The notes under the pieces: generated by a model
Database searches by the model: none
Told to the model about the DNA's origin: nothing
The model's input: only the letters and a program-made list of their open reading frames with translations
Made by a program: the position numbers and the translations under genes
In this document: one piece after another, positions 42,786 through 50,529 of the stretch
How the letters are laid out: each line of letters starts with the position of its first letter
Numbering within the stretch: the first letter of the stretch is position 1
Assembly (NCBI RefSeq): GCF_025457605.1
Contig: NZ_JAMZFY010000001.1
Location: forward strand, 2,170,001 to 2,234,000
Direction of reading: 5' to 3'
Source of the DNA: Haloarcula laminariae
GTDB taxonomy: Archaea; Halobacteriota; Halobacteria; Halobacteriales; Haloarculaceae
Length of the DNA: 64,000 bases

Positions 42786-43034
42786 ATGCCATCGAAATCT
42801 AGAGACCAGCGGATACACGACCTGGACGCGACCCTCCGGGTCGGCAAGAAGGGCGTCGAGTCCGTCGTGGACGAACTCGACAGCCAGCTCGAGGACAACC
42901 AGTTCGTGAAAGTGAAGTTCCTGCGCGCGGCTCGGGGCGGCACCACGAGTGGGGAACTGGCGGACGAACTGGCCGACCGCGTCTCGGCCGACGTGGCACA
43001 GGTCCGCGGACACACGGCGGTGTTCGAGCGATAA
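42786..43034 (+). CDS. YhbY/CRM-type RNA-binding protein
   Basis: An 82-residue KH-like CRM domain protein (MPSKSRDQRIHDLDATLRVGKKG) with VVDELDSQLEDNQFVKVKFL, a region typical of YhbY, which associates with pre-50S particles in bacteria. The stop overlaps the mscS start by one base (TAATG). It lies 43 bp after rnp4, which also suggests RNA processing. Confidence 0.92.
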   Translation: MPSKSRDQRIHDLDATLRVGKKGVESVVDELDSQLEDNQFVKVKFLRAARGGTTSGELADELADRVSADVAQVRGHTAVFER

Positions 43035-43912
43035 TGCAGGTCCCGGCAATCGCCGCGATACTCGACGACTTCCTCCCCGCCGGCGTGGCCGACACGATAG
43101 CGAGCGCCATCGTGTTCGTCGGGGCCTTTGTCGTCGTCTACCTGGTCAGCAAGGTCGTCGTCACCCCTATCCTCGACCGGTCGCTGGCGCGGCGCGACCT
43201 CGACGCGCACGCCCGGAAGCCGATACAGAAGGTCGCGAGCATTCTCATGCTGTTTGTCGCCGTCGCCGTCGCCTTCGGCATGGCCGGCTTCGGGAACTTC
43301 CTGACGGCGCTCGCGACCATCGGCGCCGCCGCGACGCTCGGCATCGCCTTCGCCATGCAGGACGTGCTGAAGAACTTCGTCGCCGGCGTCTTCATCTTCA
43401 CCGACAAGCCGTTCCGCATCGGCGACTGGATCGAGTGGGACAACAGCTCCGGCGTCGTCGAGGACATCAGCCTGCGGGTCACCCGCGTTCGCACCTTCGA
43501 CAACGAGCTCCTGACGGTGCCGAACTCGAACCTGACCGACGACGTCATCAAGAACCCCGTCGCCAAGGACCAGCTCCGCCTGAAGTTCCTCTTCGGTATC
43601 AGCTACGACGACGACATCGACCAGGCCACCGACATCATCATGGAGGAGGCCGAGGCCCACGAGGACATCCTCGCGGACCCCGCCCCGTCCGTGCGGCTCA
43701 CGGAACTGGGCGACTCCTCGGTCGGCCTGCAGTCCCGCATCTGGATCGACGACCCCAGCCGCGCCGACTGGGTTCGGACCCGCGGCGAGTTCGTCACGGC
43801 CGTCAAGCAACGCTTCGACGAGGAGGACATCACCATCCCCTACCCCAACCGCACCATCGGCGGCGGGCTGGAGATGGCCGGGATGGACAGCCCCGTCACC
43901 GCGGACGACTAA
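43034..43912 (+). CDS. mscS: MscS-family mechanosensitive channel
   Basis: A 292-residue channel. The pore helix TM3 is AALATIGAAATLGIAFAMQDVLKN-like, with the Gly/Ala packing of MscS. The beta domain has FRIGDWIEW and GVVEDISLRVTRVRTFDNELLTVPNS, ending TIPYPNRTI. It releases solutes on osmotic downshock at the cell membrane. It is translationally coupled to yhbY by a 1-bp overlap. Confidence 0.94.
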   Translation: MQVPAIAAILDDFLPAGVADTIASAIVFVGAFVVVYLVSKVVVTPILDRSLARRDLDAHARKPIQKVASILMLFVAVAVAFGMAGFGNFLTALATIGAAATLGIAFAMQDVLKNFVAGVFIFTDKPFRIGDWIEWDNSSGVVEDISLRVTRVRTFDNELLTVPNSNLTDDVIKNPVAKDQLRLKFLFGISYDDDIDQATDIIMEEAEAHEDILADPAPSVRLTELGDSSVGLQSRIWIDDPSRADWVRTRGEFVTAVKQRFDEEDITIPYPNRTIGGGLEMAGMDSPVTADD

Positions 43913-43916
43913 ACGG

Positions 43917-44063
43917 CACCCACTTTTTGCAACTCCTTCGAGCGCCGCAGGCGCTCTCAGTCGTGCAAAAACGTGGGAAAATCGCGGCGTGCTCCTGTGG
44001 CGCGCCGAAGGCGCGCCGTAGTCCGCGCGCCGCGGTCGAACCGGCGGCTCCGCCGCCGGATAC
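43917..44063 (+). repeat. Dispersed hairpin-rich element, copy A
   Basis: It begins 4 bp after the mscS stop. The order is: CCCACTTTTTGCA; a stem GAGCGCC-GCA-GGCGCTC; GCAAAAACGTGGG, which pairs back with the start; AAAATCGCG; a stem GGCGCGCC-GAA-GGCGCGCC; a conserved core CGCCGCGGTCGAACCGGC; and a stem CCGGCGGC-TCC-GCCGCCGG. The same order appears inverted at 44916-45066, with the inner stems replaced by different but still paired sequence. This covariation shows that structure is conserved. A T-run at each end suggests a transcription terminator role. Confidence 0.7.
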
Positions 44064-44169
44064 TTTTTGCGACAGCCTACCCTTCCCCGTCTTCGCGCGA
44101 CGGAGCGCGCTCACGGCCCTGCCGCTGTGACCACCACACGCTTACAGTACCGACTCTGCAGTTCCACGC

Positions 44170-44325
44170 ATGGGTGAGCCAGAGGCGAAGCCACCGAAAC
44201 GCTGTCCGGACTGTGGCGCGGTCGACGCATACACGAAGCGATACGAGACGGGAGGCGGCTGGCGAGCAGTCTACCGCTGTGGGGACTGTGGCCGTCGCTA
44301 CACGCCGAAGGATGACGGCCGGTGA
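44170..44325 (+). CDS. 51-residue zinc-ribbon protein (HVO_0649-like)
   Basis: A short ORF encodes MGEPEAKPPKRCPDCGAVDA, then AVYRCGDCGRRYTPKDDGR. Two CXXC pairs 24 residues apart (CPDC and CGDC) form one zinc ribbon. It matches the haloarchaeal family of very small zinc proteins typified by HVO_0649 (from memory). It is the only plus-strand gene between the two inverted repeat elements. A TATA-like CGCTTACAG is about 20-25 bp upstream. Confidence 0.75.
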   Translation: MGEPEAKPPKRCPDCGAVDAYTKRYETGGGWRAVYRCGDCGRRYTPKDDGR

Positions 44326-44386
44326 GCCGATGTTCTAGATTGCAAGAGCCGTGGCGGCACACCCCTGTCAGGAGTGGCGGGTTCGC

Positions 44387-44755
44387 TCAGGCCTCGGCGT
44401 CGACCGATGCCGCCGGTGACACGTCACTGCTATCGGCCATCCAGTAGCCGGTCGCCAGCCCGAAACCGGCCAGTCCGAGCCCGAGCATCGCAGCCCCGAA
44501 CTGGAAATCAGCCCCGGCGGCGCTTCCGAGCATCATTCCGCCGAACACCGCGCCGCCGCCGAAGACACCGGAGGGGGCCGACGCTGTCGCGTCCCCCCAG
44601 ACTAGTGTCGGATAGCGGAAACAGAGCGCGGCTGTGAGGGTGTACGTAACGAAGATTCCCAGCAATGTGGTAACCGAGCGGGCCGTCAGCGCGACGAGAC
44701 CGGTGAGTGCGCCGGCAAACAGGACAGCGAGCACGTAGTGGACAGGGCGGTCCAT
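44387..44755 (-). CDS. Four-helix membrane protein of unknown function
   Basis: The ATG at 44755 gives 122 residues (MDRPVHYVLAVLFAGALTGL) with three to four hydrophobic segments and a Gly-rich third segment (GVFGGGAVFGGMMLGSAAGAD). No family is recognised. It is monocistronic and lies between two inverted copies of a hairpin element. A longer in-frame start at 44821 is possible but adds no conserved feature. Confidence 0.6.
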   Translation of the reverse strand: MDRPVHYVLAVLFAGALTGLVALTARSVTTLLGIFVTYTLTAALCFRYPTLVWGDATASAPSGVFGGGAVFGGMMLGSAAGADFQFGAAMLGLGLAGFGLATGYWMADSSDVSPAASVDAEA

Positions 44756-44915
44756 GCGTGACCTTTCCACAGCAAACCTCAAAGGCGTTCTCACGGACAC
44801 CAGTGGTGATTCTACGGTCACGCCAGCGGACAGGCCGGGAGCGACCTCTGTGTCGCGACCCGGGGAAGGGCAGGCTATGTACTCCTGAACAAAGTCACGG
44901 TATTTGTAGTTAGCA
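44756..44915. other. Gene-free stretch between a membrane-protein gene and repeat copy B
   Basis: I see no coding frame of normal haloarchaeal character, no tRNA and no clear hairpin array in this segment. The first 60 bases should hold the promoter of the minus-strand gene that starts at 44755. The rest has average GC and an AT-richer patch near 44885-44912, just outside the repeat. Confidence 0.4.
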
Positions 44916-45066
44916 TCCGGCGAGCGTAGCGAGCCGGTTCGACCGCGGCGAGCCGACTACCGCACGCCGCAGGCGTGCGACGGGAGGCGAAGACGCGATT
45001 TTTCCCCAGGTTTTTGCCCGAGTGAGCGCCGCGCTGCGGCGCTCACGACGGTGCAAAAAGTGGTAT
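44916..45066 (-). repeat. Dispersed hairpin-rich element, copy B (inverted to copy A)
   Basis: On the minus strand it reads CCACTTTTTGCACCGTCG, then a stem GAGCGCCGC/GCGGCGCTC, GGGCAAAAACCTGGGG, AAAAATCGCG, a stem GCACGCC-TGC-GGCGTGC, the core CGCCGCGGTCGAACCGGC, and a stem CCGGC-GAGCGTAGCGA-like-GCCGG. It begins 4-6 bases after the inferred 3' end of the 7S RNA and its T-run may end that transcript. Between copies A and B lie about 850 bp with two small genes. Confidence 0.7.
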
Positions 45067-45071
45067 GAATG

Positions 45072-45378
45072 GAACGGACACCGGGATTGCCCGGCGTTCG
45101 GGCGCGGGTAATCCCGTTTGCCTCCTCCACCCCGCGACCCCACGAGCGACGGGTGTTCGATGGTCCGCTGCTCACTTCCGTGCCTGGCGGAGTGCCATCG
45201 TTTAACCACACGGGCGCATCCCTGCAGATGCGACCGCGTGGACCGCCGTCCCCGCGGGACGAGGCTTCCACGTTGGCTCACGGGGTCCGCGTCCGTCTGA
45301 CCGGACGCCCCCGGGTTCGGTCCCCGCTGATGACCATACTGCGGGTACAGAGGGGGGCCAAACCCCCCGACCTAGTCC
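45072..45378 (-). ncRNA. ffs: Signal recognition particle 7S RNA
   Basis: The minus strand holds a complete archaeal SRP RNA of about 305 nt, close to the known haloarchaeal size. Helix 8 is diagnostic: GATGG...CTCCGC-CAGGCAC-GGAA-GTGAGCAG-CGGA...CCATC, with the GGAA tetraloop and the symmetric and asymmetric loops that bind SRP54. Helix 6 (CGCATC-TGCAG-GGATGCG) binds SRP19. The Alu-like 5' part has the hairpin GGGGGG-TTTGG-CCCCCC followed by TCTGTACCCGC. A TATA (CTTATG, about 45401-45406) predicts the start near 45378. The exact ends are estimated. SRP RNA directs ribosomes making membrane and secreted proteins to the translocon. Confidence 0.95.
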
Positions 45379-45460
45379 ATCCGAGAATCCGCCACCGTCG
45401 CATAAGGGCCTTTCGGAACTGGGGAACCGCAGGGCGACGGCCGCGTCGCCCACGGACGGC

Positions 45461-45874
45461 TCAGAACAGGTCGAGCGCGGCGGCGAACCAGGCGGCGCCC
45501 AGCGGAATCGGAGCGGCGACGCCCACCACGACCCAGCGGTGCTGTTCGATGAGCGTCGACTCGGTCAGTCCCAGCACCAGACTGGTCGGCACCGTCGTCG
45601 CCCACACCAGGCTCACTCCGACGACGAAAAGTCCCAGCATCAGTGCGGCGCCGGCGGCGAGGCTGGGGTCGGTCCGCCCCTCGCGCCCGGAGGCCAGCAG
45701 GATGATACTGAGCAGAGCGAGGACGGCCGCCACCGCCGGTGAGAGCGCCCCCGCGCCGTAGTACGCGCCCACGGCACTGGTCGTCTCGACGATGAGATAC
45801 GGCGCGACCAGCGTCAGCAGGTACGCGACACACCCGACGATACCGACCGTCGGGCCGGTCCGAAGCCCGTTCAT
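45461..45874 (-). CDS. Four-helix haloarchaeal membrane protein
   Basis: A 137-residue protein (MNGLRTGPTVGIVGCVAYLL) with four hydrophobic segments and a VETTSAVGAYYGAGALSPAVAA-type loop. Similar short proteins are widespread in haloarchaea (I recall DUF7548, but am not sure). No catalytic motif is seen. It is upstream of and in the same direction as the 7S RNA, separated by 82 bp that hold the RNA promoter. Confidence 0.65.
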   Translation of the reverse strand: MNGLRTGPTVGIVGCVAYLLTLVAPYLIVETTSAVGAYYGAGALSPAVAAVLALLSIILLASGREGRTDPSLAAGAALMLGLFVVGVSLVWATTVPTSLVLGLTESTLIEQHRWVVVGVAAPIPLGAAWFAAALDLF

Positions 45875-45967
45875 ACCCGCGCTGGGACCGCGGACGCCTT
45901 AACAGCGACGTTACGCCGGCGAGTATCGAGCGAAACCGGCAAATGGCCCCTGGACATACGGCCTGGC

Positions 45968-46276
45968 ATGGGCCTTGGTTCCACAGCGAAGAAGCTCCAG
46001 AAGGTCACCGACATGGCCGACGACCTCTACACGAAACTGAACGAGCAAAAACAGCAACTCCAGGAACTCCGGGACACGGTCGAGGAGACCAGCGACCGCA
46101 CCGAGCGTATCGACCAGGAGCAGACGGAACAGCGGGCGCTCCTGGAAGCCATCGCCGAGGAGCAGGGACTCGACACGGACGCGATTCTCACCGATGCAGT
46201 CATCGAGGACGCCGAGGCGCCGGCAGACGGCGAGTCGGCCGAGAGCGAGCAGCCCGCGCCGGACACGACCGACTAG
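45968..46276 (+). CDS. DUF5798-like coiled-coil protein
   Basis: A 102-residue protein starting MGLGSTAKKLQKVTDMADDL. Residues 8-65 form one long coiled coil (KLNEQKQQLQELRDTVEETS), and the tail is acidic and disordered. It matches the haloarchaeal DUF5798 family. There is no membrane segment or Cys. The function is unknown. Confidence 0.78.
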   Translation: MGLGSTAKKLQKVTDMADDLYTKLNEQKQQLQELRDTVEETSDRTERIDQEQTEQRALLEAIAEEQGLDTDAILTDAVIEDAEAPADGESAESEQPAPDTTD

Positions 46277-46332
46277 GATAGCCGATAACCCCCGGTCGCA
46301 CGCCAGCACTGGATATTCGGTCGTCGCTCGTT

Positions 46333-46971
46333 TCACTCGGCTCCGTCGAGCGTCGCCGTCCGAACGTCCCCGTCGGGCAGCGTAAACGTCGCTGTCCCGT
46401 CTGCAGCGACATCGAGAGTGGCGTCGAACAGCTGTCCCAGCATGGACAGGGCCTCGGTGTCGTGGGCCGTTGACTCGACGGTGTACAGCCCAAGCCCGTC
46501 GACGTTCTCGACGCGGGAGGTGAACACGTGGAGAAACCGGAACACCGTCCTGAGGTTCGTATACAGCAACAGCGTCGTCAGCGAATCGACCATGACGCGG
46601 TTGTGCTCGCGCCGTTGCTCCGTGTAGAACGTCTGGATGAACTCCGAGGACTTGACGCCGATTTCGCCGATGTCCCGCGGGGACGGCACGGACTTCGTCA
46701 TATCGGCATCGGTGGACTTGCCGATGTGCTCGGTGACCGCATCGACGACGGCGACCTCCGCTTCCTCCCCGGTCAGTGCGTCAAACACATCCCGCATGCG
46801 GGCCACGCTGTCGCGGGTCGAGACGATAATCGTCCCGTGGCCGCGCCGGGCGCCCACGGCGAGTGCCTCCATGGCCAAGGAGCGCTTCCCGGTGAGTGGC
46901 GGTCCCGAAAGCAGGATGTTCGTCCCCGGAGGAACCGATACGCCGCTGAACGGGGGGCCTAGTTCATACAT
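46333..46971 (-). CDS. RecA/KaiC-like ATPase domain protein (DUF7504-like)
   Basis: The ATG at 46971 gives 212 residues. The Walker A motif is SGPPLTGKRS near residue 24, and the Walker B-like strand is VMVDSLTTLLLY near residue 125. The fold follows the RecA/KaiC superfamily, but there is one domain only. Such haloarchaeal proteins often accompany signalling or HalOD1 proteins; none is adjacent here. In-frame upstream codons are outside the domain. AT-rich sequence at 47020-47060 is its promoter region. Confidence 0.78.
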   Translation of the reverse strand: MYELGPPFSGVSVPPGTNILLSGPPLTGKRSLAMEALAVGARRGHGTIIVSTRDSVARMRDVFDALTGEEAEVAVVDAVTEHIGKSTDADMTKSVPSPRDIGEIGVKSSEFIQTFYTEQRREHNRVMVDSLTTLLLYTNLRTVFRFLHVFTSRVENVDGLGLYTVESTAHDTEALSMLGQLFDATLDVAADGTATFTLPDGDVRTATLDGAE

Positions 46972-47174
46972 AGAGCGGAGAGCGGTCGGGTCGAGAGTAT
47001 CTGAACCTGTCGCCGATACACACAAAAATTTTTCGACTGCAATAAGCGTAATTTACCACAGAGCGACCGGTCCGTCGTTCCTTCCCGTGTCAGATTCCCC
47101 ACAGTGTGTCGGACCCACATCGCCGGGGCGAATCGGTTGGTTTAAACCGGACCGTCGGTCTATTGTTGTACACA

Positions 47175-47249
47175 GGGCGCTTAGCTCAGCCTGGACAGAG
47201 TGCTTGGCTTCGGACCAAACCGTCGGGGGTTCAAATCCCTCAGCGCCCG
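47175..47249 (+). tRNA. tRNA-Arg (anticodon UCG)
   Basis: The 7-bp acceptor is GGGCGCT/AGCGCCC with G as discriminator. The D arm is GCTC...GAGT, the anticodon loop CTTCGGA gives anticodon TCG, and the T arm is GGGGG-TTCAAAT-CCCTC. No CCA is encoded and no intron is seen. The first anticodon-stem pair appears as C-A, a mismatch, while the remaining pairs are sound. It decodes CGA arginine codons. Confidence 0.93.
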
Positions 47250-47449
47250 TGATTCTGCGAGCGCCAGAGATGACGAGACGTTCGTCAGTACGAACGAGAC
47301 AGGCCCCGTTGTCCTCGAACGAATTAACCCATCCTTCGGTCAGTTTGTGACCGATTTTCTACCCCTTCGATGAAGATCTCGTGGACGGTTACCGCGGGCT
47401 CATCCCAGTCGACGCTAACTTTTTGCCCTCCCCATCCGTTCTCAGGCAC

Positions 47450-47665
47450 ATGAACGACGAACTCCCCGCGGAACTCAACCCGGAGGACCTTCCGGACGAC
47501 CCGGACGTGCTGAAGGGACTGGTCTGTGACCTCTACACGACGGTGGTAGCCTCGGACGAACTCCTCAAAGCCATGGACAACCCCGCGACAGACGGCGCGG
47601 ACCTCGGGTGGCTCACCGAACACCTCGAAGACCCCAGCCCGGCCGACCGCGAACCCCGAGAGTAG
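47450..47665 (+). CDS. Small acidic haloarchaeal protein
   Basis: The ATG at 47450 gives 71 residues (MNDELPAELNPEDLPDDPDV), rich in Asp, Glu and Pro, with a helical core LKGLVCDLYTTVVASDELLKAM. It has one Cys and no membrane segment. I do not recognise the family. It lies downstream of tRNA-Arg; a T-rich box (AACTTTTTGCC, 47418-47428) about 27 bp before the ATG is its likely promoter. Confidence 0.6.
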   Translation: MNDELPAELNPEDLPDDPDVLKGLVCDLYTTVVASDELLKAMDNPATDGADLGWLTEHLEDPSPADREPRE

Positions 47666-47873
47666 CCATCGGAGCCGCGGGAGTCGGCACGGCCCGCCTC
47701 GGGCCAGCCCGCTCGTGTGACCCCCGGCGGTTGTCGATTCTGACGGCTGGACGTTCTGAGCCGGTCGGCACTGCGGACGCTGACAGTTCGGGACAGTTGG
47801 CGGTAACAGCGCCCGTGACTTCGCCAAGAGCCACAGCCCCCACAGTTATCTCCGTCGGGGCACTGGAGCAGAT

Positions 47874-48596
47874 GTGACAGAGTGGCCACCGGCAGACCCC
47901 GCCGACGCATCGGCGGTCGCAGACCGTCGCGACGAGATAGTCGCTGCGGTGCGGGACCACGCGGGACAGATAGCCTACCAGCTGGCCCGACTTCAGGGGG
48001 GCGACTACGGCTCGGCGACCATCGAGACCGACCGGGCCGAGTGGACCGTCAAGTACGAGGGCGGGGACCTGGAGTATCTCCGCTACGACCCGGGCCGTGG
48101 CGACGAGGTGTACGTCATCTCGACCAAGCAACCCCCCGAGCCCGGGGCACTGGCCGACGCGCTCAGGGACTACGACGCCTTCGTCGCCGGCTTCGAGGAC
48201 TTCGTCGCGACACACGAGGGCGTCCTCGACGACGTGGCGACGGACTTTCCCGAGGTGGCGACCACCGACGGCGTCGTCGCCGAGCGCGACCGCGTGCTGG
48301 ACCGGATACGCGAGGTCTGTGACCGCATCGCCGGACAGCTCCACCGCTACGAGGGCGGGGACTACGGGACGTTCACCGAGCGGGTCGACGGGACCCGCTG
48401 GGAACTGAAGTGGGACCGAGACGGGGCGTCCTACCTCCGGGTCGGCGGCACCGGCGGGCTCTACCTCCTCTCGCAGTACGAGCCGCCGTCGGCGGCCGAT
48501 ATCCGCGAGTACGCGCCGCTGTTTTCGGCCTTCGTCGAGGCGTACAACGACTACGTCGACACGCTTGAGTCGGACCTGGAGACGGTCGAGCTGTAA
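47874..48596 (+). CDS. Protein with two tandem copies of an unrecognised ~105-residue domain
   Basis: The GTG at 47874 gives 240 residues. Residues about 18-120 and 137-238 align with each other: RDEIVAAVRDHAGQIAYQL with RDRVLDRIREVCDRIAGQL, GGDYGSATIETDRAEWTVKY with GGDYGTFTERVDGTRWELKW, EVYVISTKQPPEPGAL with GLYLLSQYEPPSAADI. Each unit is helix, four-strand sheet, long helix. No known catalytic motif or Cys pair is present. It is soluble and acidic. The methyltransferase gene follows 45 bp downstream. Confidence 0.75.
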   Translation: MTEWPPADPADASAVADRRDEIVAAVRDHAGQIAYQLARLQGGDYGSATIETDRAEWTVKYEGGDLEYLRYDPGRGDEVYVISTKQPPEPGALADALRDYDAFVAGFEDFVATHEGVLDDVATDFPEVATTDGVVAERDRVLDRIREVCDRIAGQLHRYEGGDYGTFTERVDGTRWELKWDRDGASYLRVGGTGGLYLLSQYEPPSAADIREYAPLFSAFVEAYNDYVDTLESDLETVEL

Positions 48597-48641
48597 CGCT
48601 CGTGTCGGTACACCTATACGCCCCGAGTCCCCTCACCGAAC

Positions 48642-49244
48642 GTGGATTCTAATGACGTCCGTGAGGCGTGGGCCGACCGGTCCGGCGAGTACTCGCCGAC
48701 GTACTACGCCCACTACGGCCCGGACGAGACGAGCGAGCTAGTACGGGCGAAAATCGGGACACACTGCGGTACGGACCCACGCGTGCTTGAGGTCGGCTGT
48801 GGCGTCGGCCGCCACCTCGCAGCGCTGGCCGAGGCCGGGTTCACCGACCTGGCCGGCGTCGACGTCAACGCCGACGCCCTCGACGTATTGGACGAGACGT
48901 ACCCCGAACTCGCGGCCGAGGGGGAGTTCCACGCGGTCACCATCGAGGCGTACCTGGACGACGTCGAGACGGACGCCTTCGACGCCGCCTTCTCCGTCGA
49001 GACACTCCAGCACATCCATCCCGACGAGACCTGGGTGTTCGAGGAGCTGGCCCGCGTCACGAGCGACCTGCTCATCACCGTCGAGAACGAGAGCGGCGAG
49101 TACGGCACGGCCAACCACGTCGACGACCAGCTGCCGCTGTACTACCGGGACTGGCGGGCAGTGTTTACCGACCTCGGGTTCGACGAGGTGGAGTCCGCCG
49201 AGCGGAAACGCGACACGGTGCGGGTCTTCCGGGCTGTGGACTGA
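48642..49244 (+). CDS. Class I SAM-dependent methyltransferase
   Basis: The GTG at 48642 gives 200 residues. The SAM-binding motif I is VLEVGCGVGRHLAALAE, motif II is LAGVDVNADALDVL, and the post-motif region reads FDAAFSVETLQHIHPDE. It is a small-molecule type methyltransferase of the methyltransferase_11/25 kind. The substrate is unknown. The conserved EHF-like end is VRVFRAVD. Confidence 0.88.
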   Translation: MDSNDVREAWADRSGEYSPTYYAHYGPDETSELVRAKIGTHCGTDPRVLEVGCGVGRHLAALAEAGFTDLAGVDVNADALDVLDETYPELAAEGEFHAVTIEAYLDDVETDAFDAAFSVETLQHIHPDETWVFEELARVTSDLLITVENESGEYGTANHVDDQLPLYYRDWRAVFTDLGFDEVESAERKRDTVRVFRAVD

Positions 49245-49348
49245 CGCCGCGCCCCCGACTGCTGGCGTCCTGGGCTAACAGCCTGAGGCCGGTGTCGACG
49301 CCGTCGGGACAGCCACAACTATGGGTCAAGCGGTCCAATCGCCCGACA

Positions 49349-50230
49349 ATGTACGACAACATTCTCGTGCCCGTCGACGAGAGCGCGCACGCCGAACGCG
49401 GGGTCGACCACGCGGTGCTACTCGCCGAGGCGTTCGACGCGACAGTCCACCTGCTCACGGTCGTCGACGTCAAGGCGGCCGCGGGCCCGTTCTCGGCGGG
49501 CGGCATCGACGGGGACTACGTCGAGCGACAGATGGCCGACCAGCGGGAGGCGCTGGCGGAGCGCGAGGCCAACATGGACGTGCCCGTCGAGACGTCGGTC
49601 GGGACGGGCACCCCGTCGGAGGGGATACTCGAATACGTCGAGGACAACCATATCGACCTCGTGGTAATGGGGACCCACGGCCGGAGCGGGCTGCGTCGCT
49701 ATCTCACCGGGAGCGTGGCCGAGCGTGTGTTGCGGCTGTCGCCGGTCCCCGTGGTGACGGTGCGGGCGACGGCGGCCAGCGCGGTAGGCAGTGGTTACGG
49801 GGACATACTCGTGCCGACGGACGGGAGCGAGCGGGCGGCGGCCGCGGTGGCACACGCGGTCTCGGTGGCCGACGCCTTCGGGAGCACGATACACGCCGTC
49901 AGCGTCGTCAACGTCGGCGACATCGCTACCGGGACCGACATCGCCGTCCCGCAGGACTTGCTCACCGAGCTCGAAGGCGCCGCGACGGACGCCACCGAGG
50001 CCGTCGCACGCGAGGCCGAGGCCGCGGGTGTCGACGCCGTGACCGAGGTCCGTACGGGCCGGCCCAAAGAGGACCTGCTGGAGTACGCCACGGACCACGA
50101 TATCGACCTCGTGGTGATGGGGACCCGCGGCCGGACCGGACTGGACAGGGTCCTGCTCGGGAGCACCGCGGAAGCGCTCGTCAGACGCTCCGAGGTCCCG
50201 GTGCTGACGGTAAACGAGCAGCGCGACTGA
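49349..50230 (+). CDS. Tandem universal stress protein (two UspA domains)
   Basis: The ATG at 49349 gives 293 residues with two UspA domains (1-145 and 150-293). Each has the ATP loop: MGTHGRSGLRRYLTGSVAE and MGTRGRTGLDRVLLGSTAE, matching G-2X-G-9X-G(S/T). The first strand motifs are YDNILVPVDES and YGDILVPTDGS. Tandem UspA proteins fold as an internal dimer and are linked to stress survival. An upstream in-frame start (19 codons) is not used. Confidence 0.94.
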   Translation: MYDNILVPVDESAHAERGVDHAVLLAEAFDATVHLLTVVDVKAAAGPFSAGGIDGDYVERQMADQREALAEREANMDVPVETSVGTGTPSEGILEYVEDNHIDLVVMGTHGRSGLRRYLTGSVAERVLRLSPVPVVTVRATAASAVGSGYGDILVPTDGSERAAAAVAHAVSVADAFGSTIHAVSVVNVGDIATGTDIAVPQDLLTELEGAATDATEAVAREAEAAGVDAVTEVRTGRPKEDLLEYATDHDIDLVVMGTRGRTGLDRVLLGSTAEALVRRSEVPVLTVNEQRD

Positions 50231-50529
50231 CACCGCCCCGGCTCAGCGCCCCCTGTCCGGGCCGGCTATCGGTGTGTTCCGAACGACTCCCTCGACGTGT
50301 CGTGTCCCCGTCACGGCGGGAGCAGTCCGGACGCACGTTTTGGTACGCCTGTCGAACCGGCGGTCGTGGCCGGTATCGCGACGCTGGAAGCGGTAAGCCG
50401 CGCCTGGTCCGGAGGGCAACAGCGCGTCGGCGCGCTCACGGAGACCGGGTTTATTATGTCCGAGTCCCAACCTTTTCGCGTGGCACAGGCAGTCCCCGGC
50501 CGCGAGCCAGCTGTCGGCCACCCCCGCAG

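Noticed and set aside
44064..44915. The segment between inverted repeats as an insertion sequence
   Set aside because: It has no transposase; its genes are a zinc-ribbon protein and a small membrane protein, and the repeats are hairpin elements rather than simple terminal repeats.
45069..45761. Plus-strand and minus-strand open frames over 45.07-45.45 kb
   Set aside because: The segment is the 7S RNA gene on the minus strand, shown by the helix 8 and helix 6 signatures; the frames have no protein character.
49321..50520. N-terminal extension of the DHH phosphoesterase through the UspA gene in another frame
   Set aside because: The upstream codons are Arg-rich shadow of the UspA gene; the DHH family starts near the ATG at 50530, which follows a promoter.
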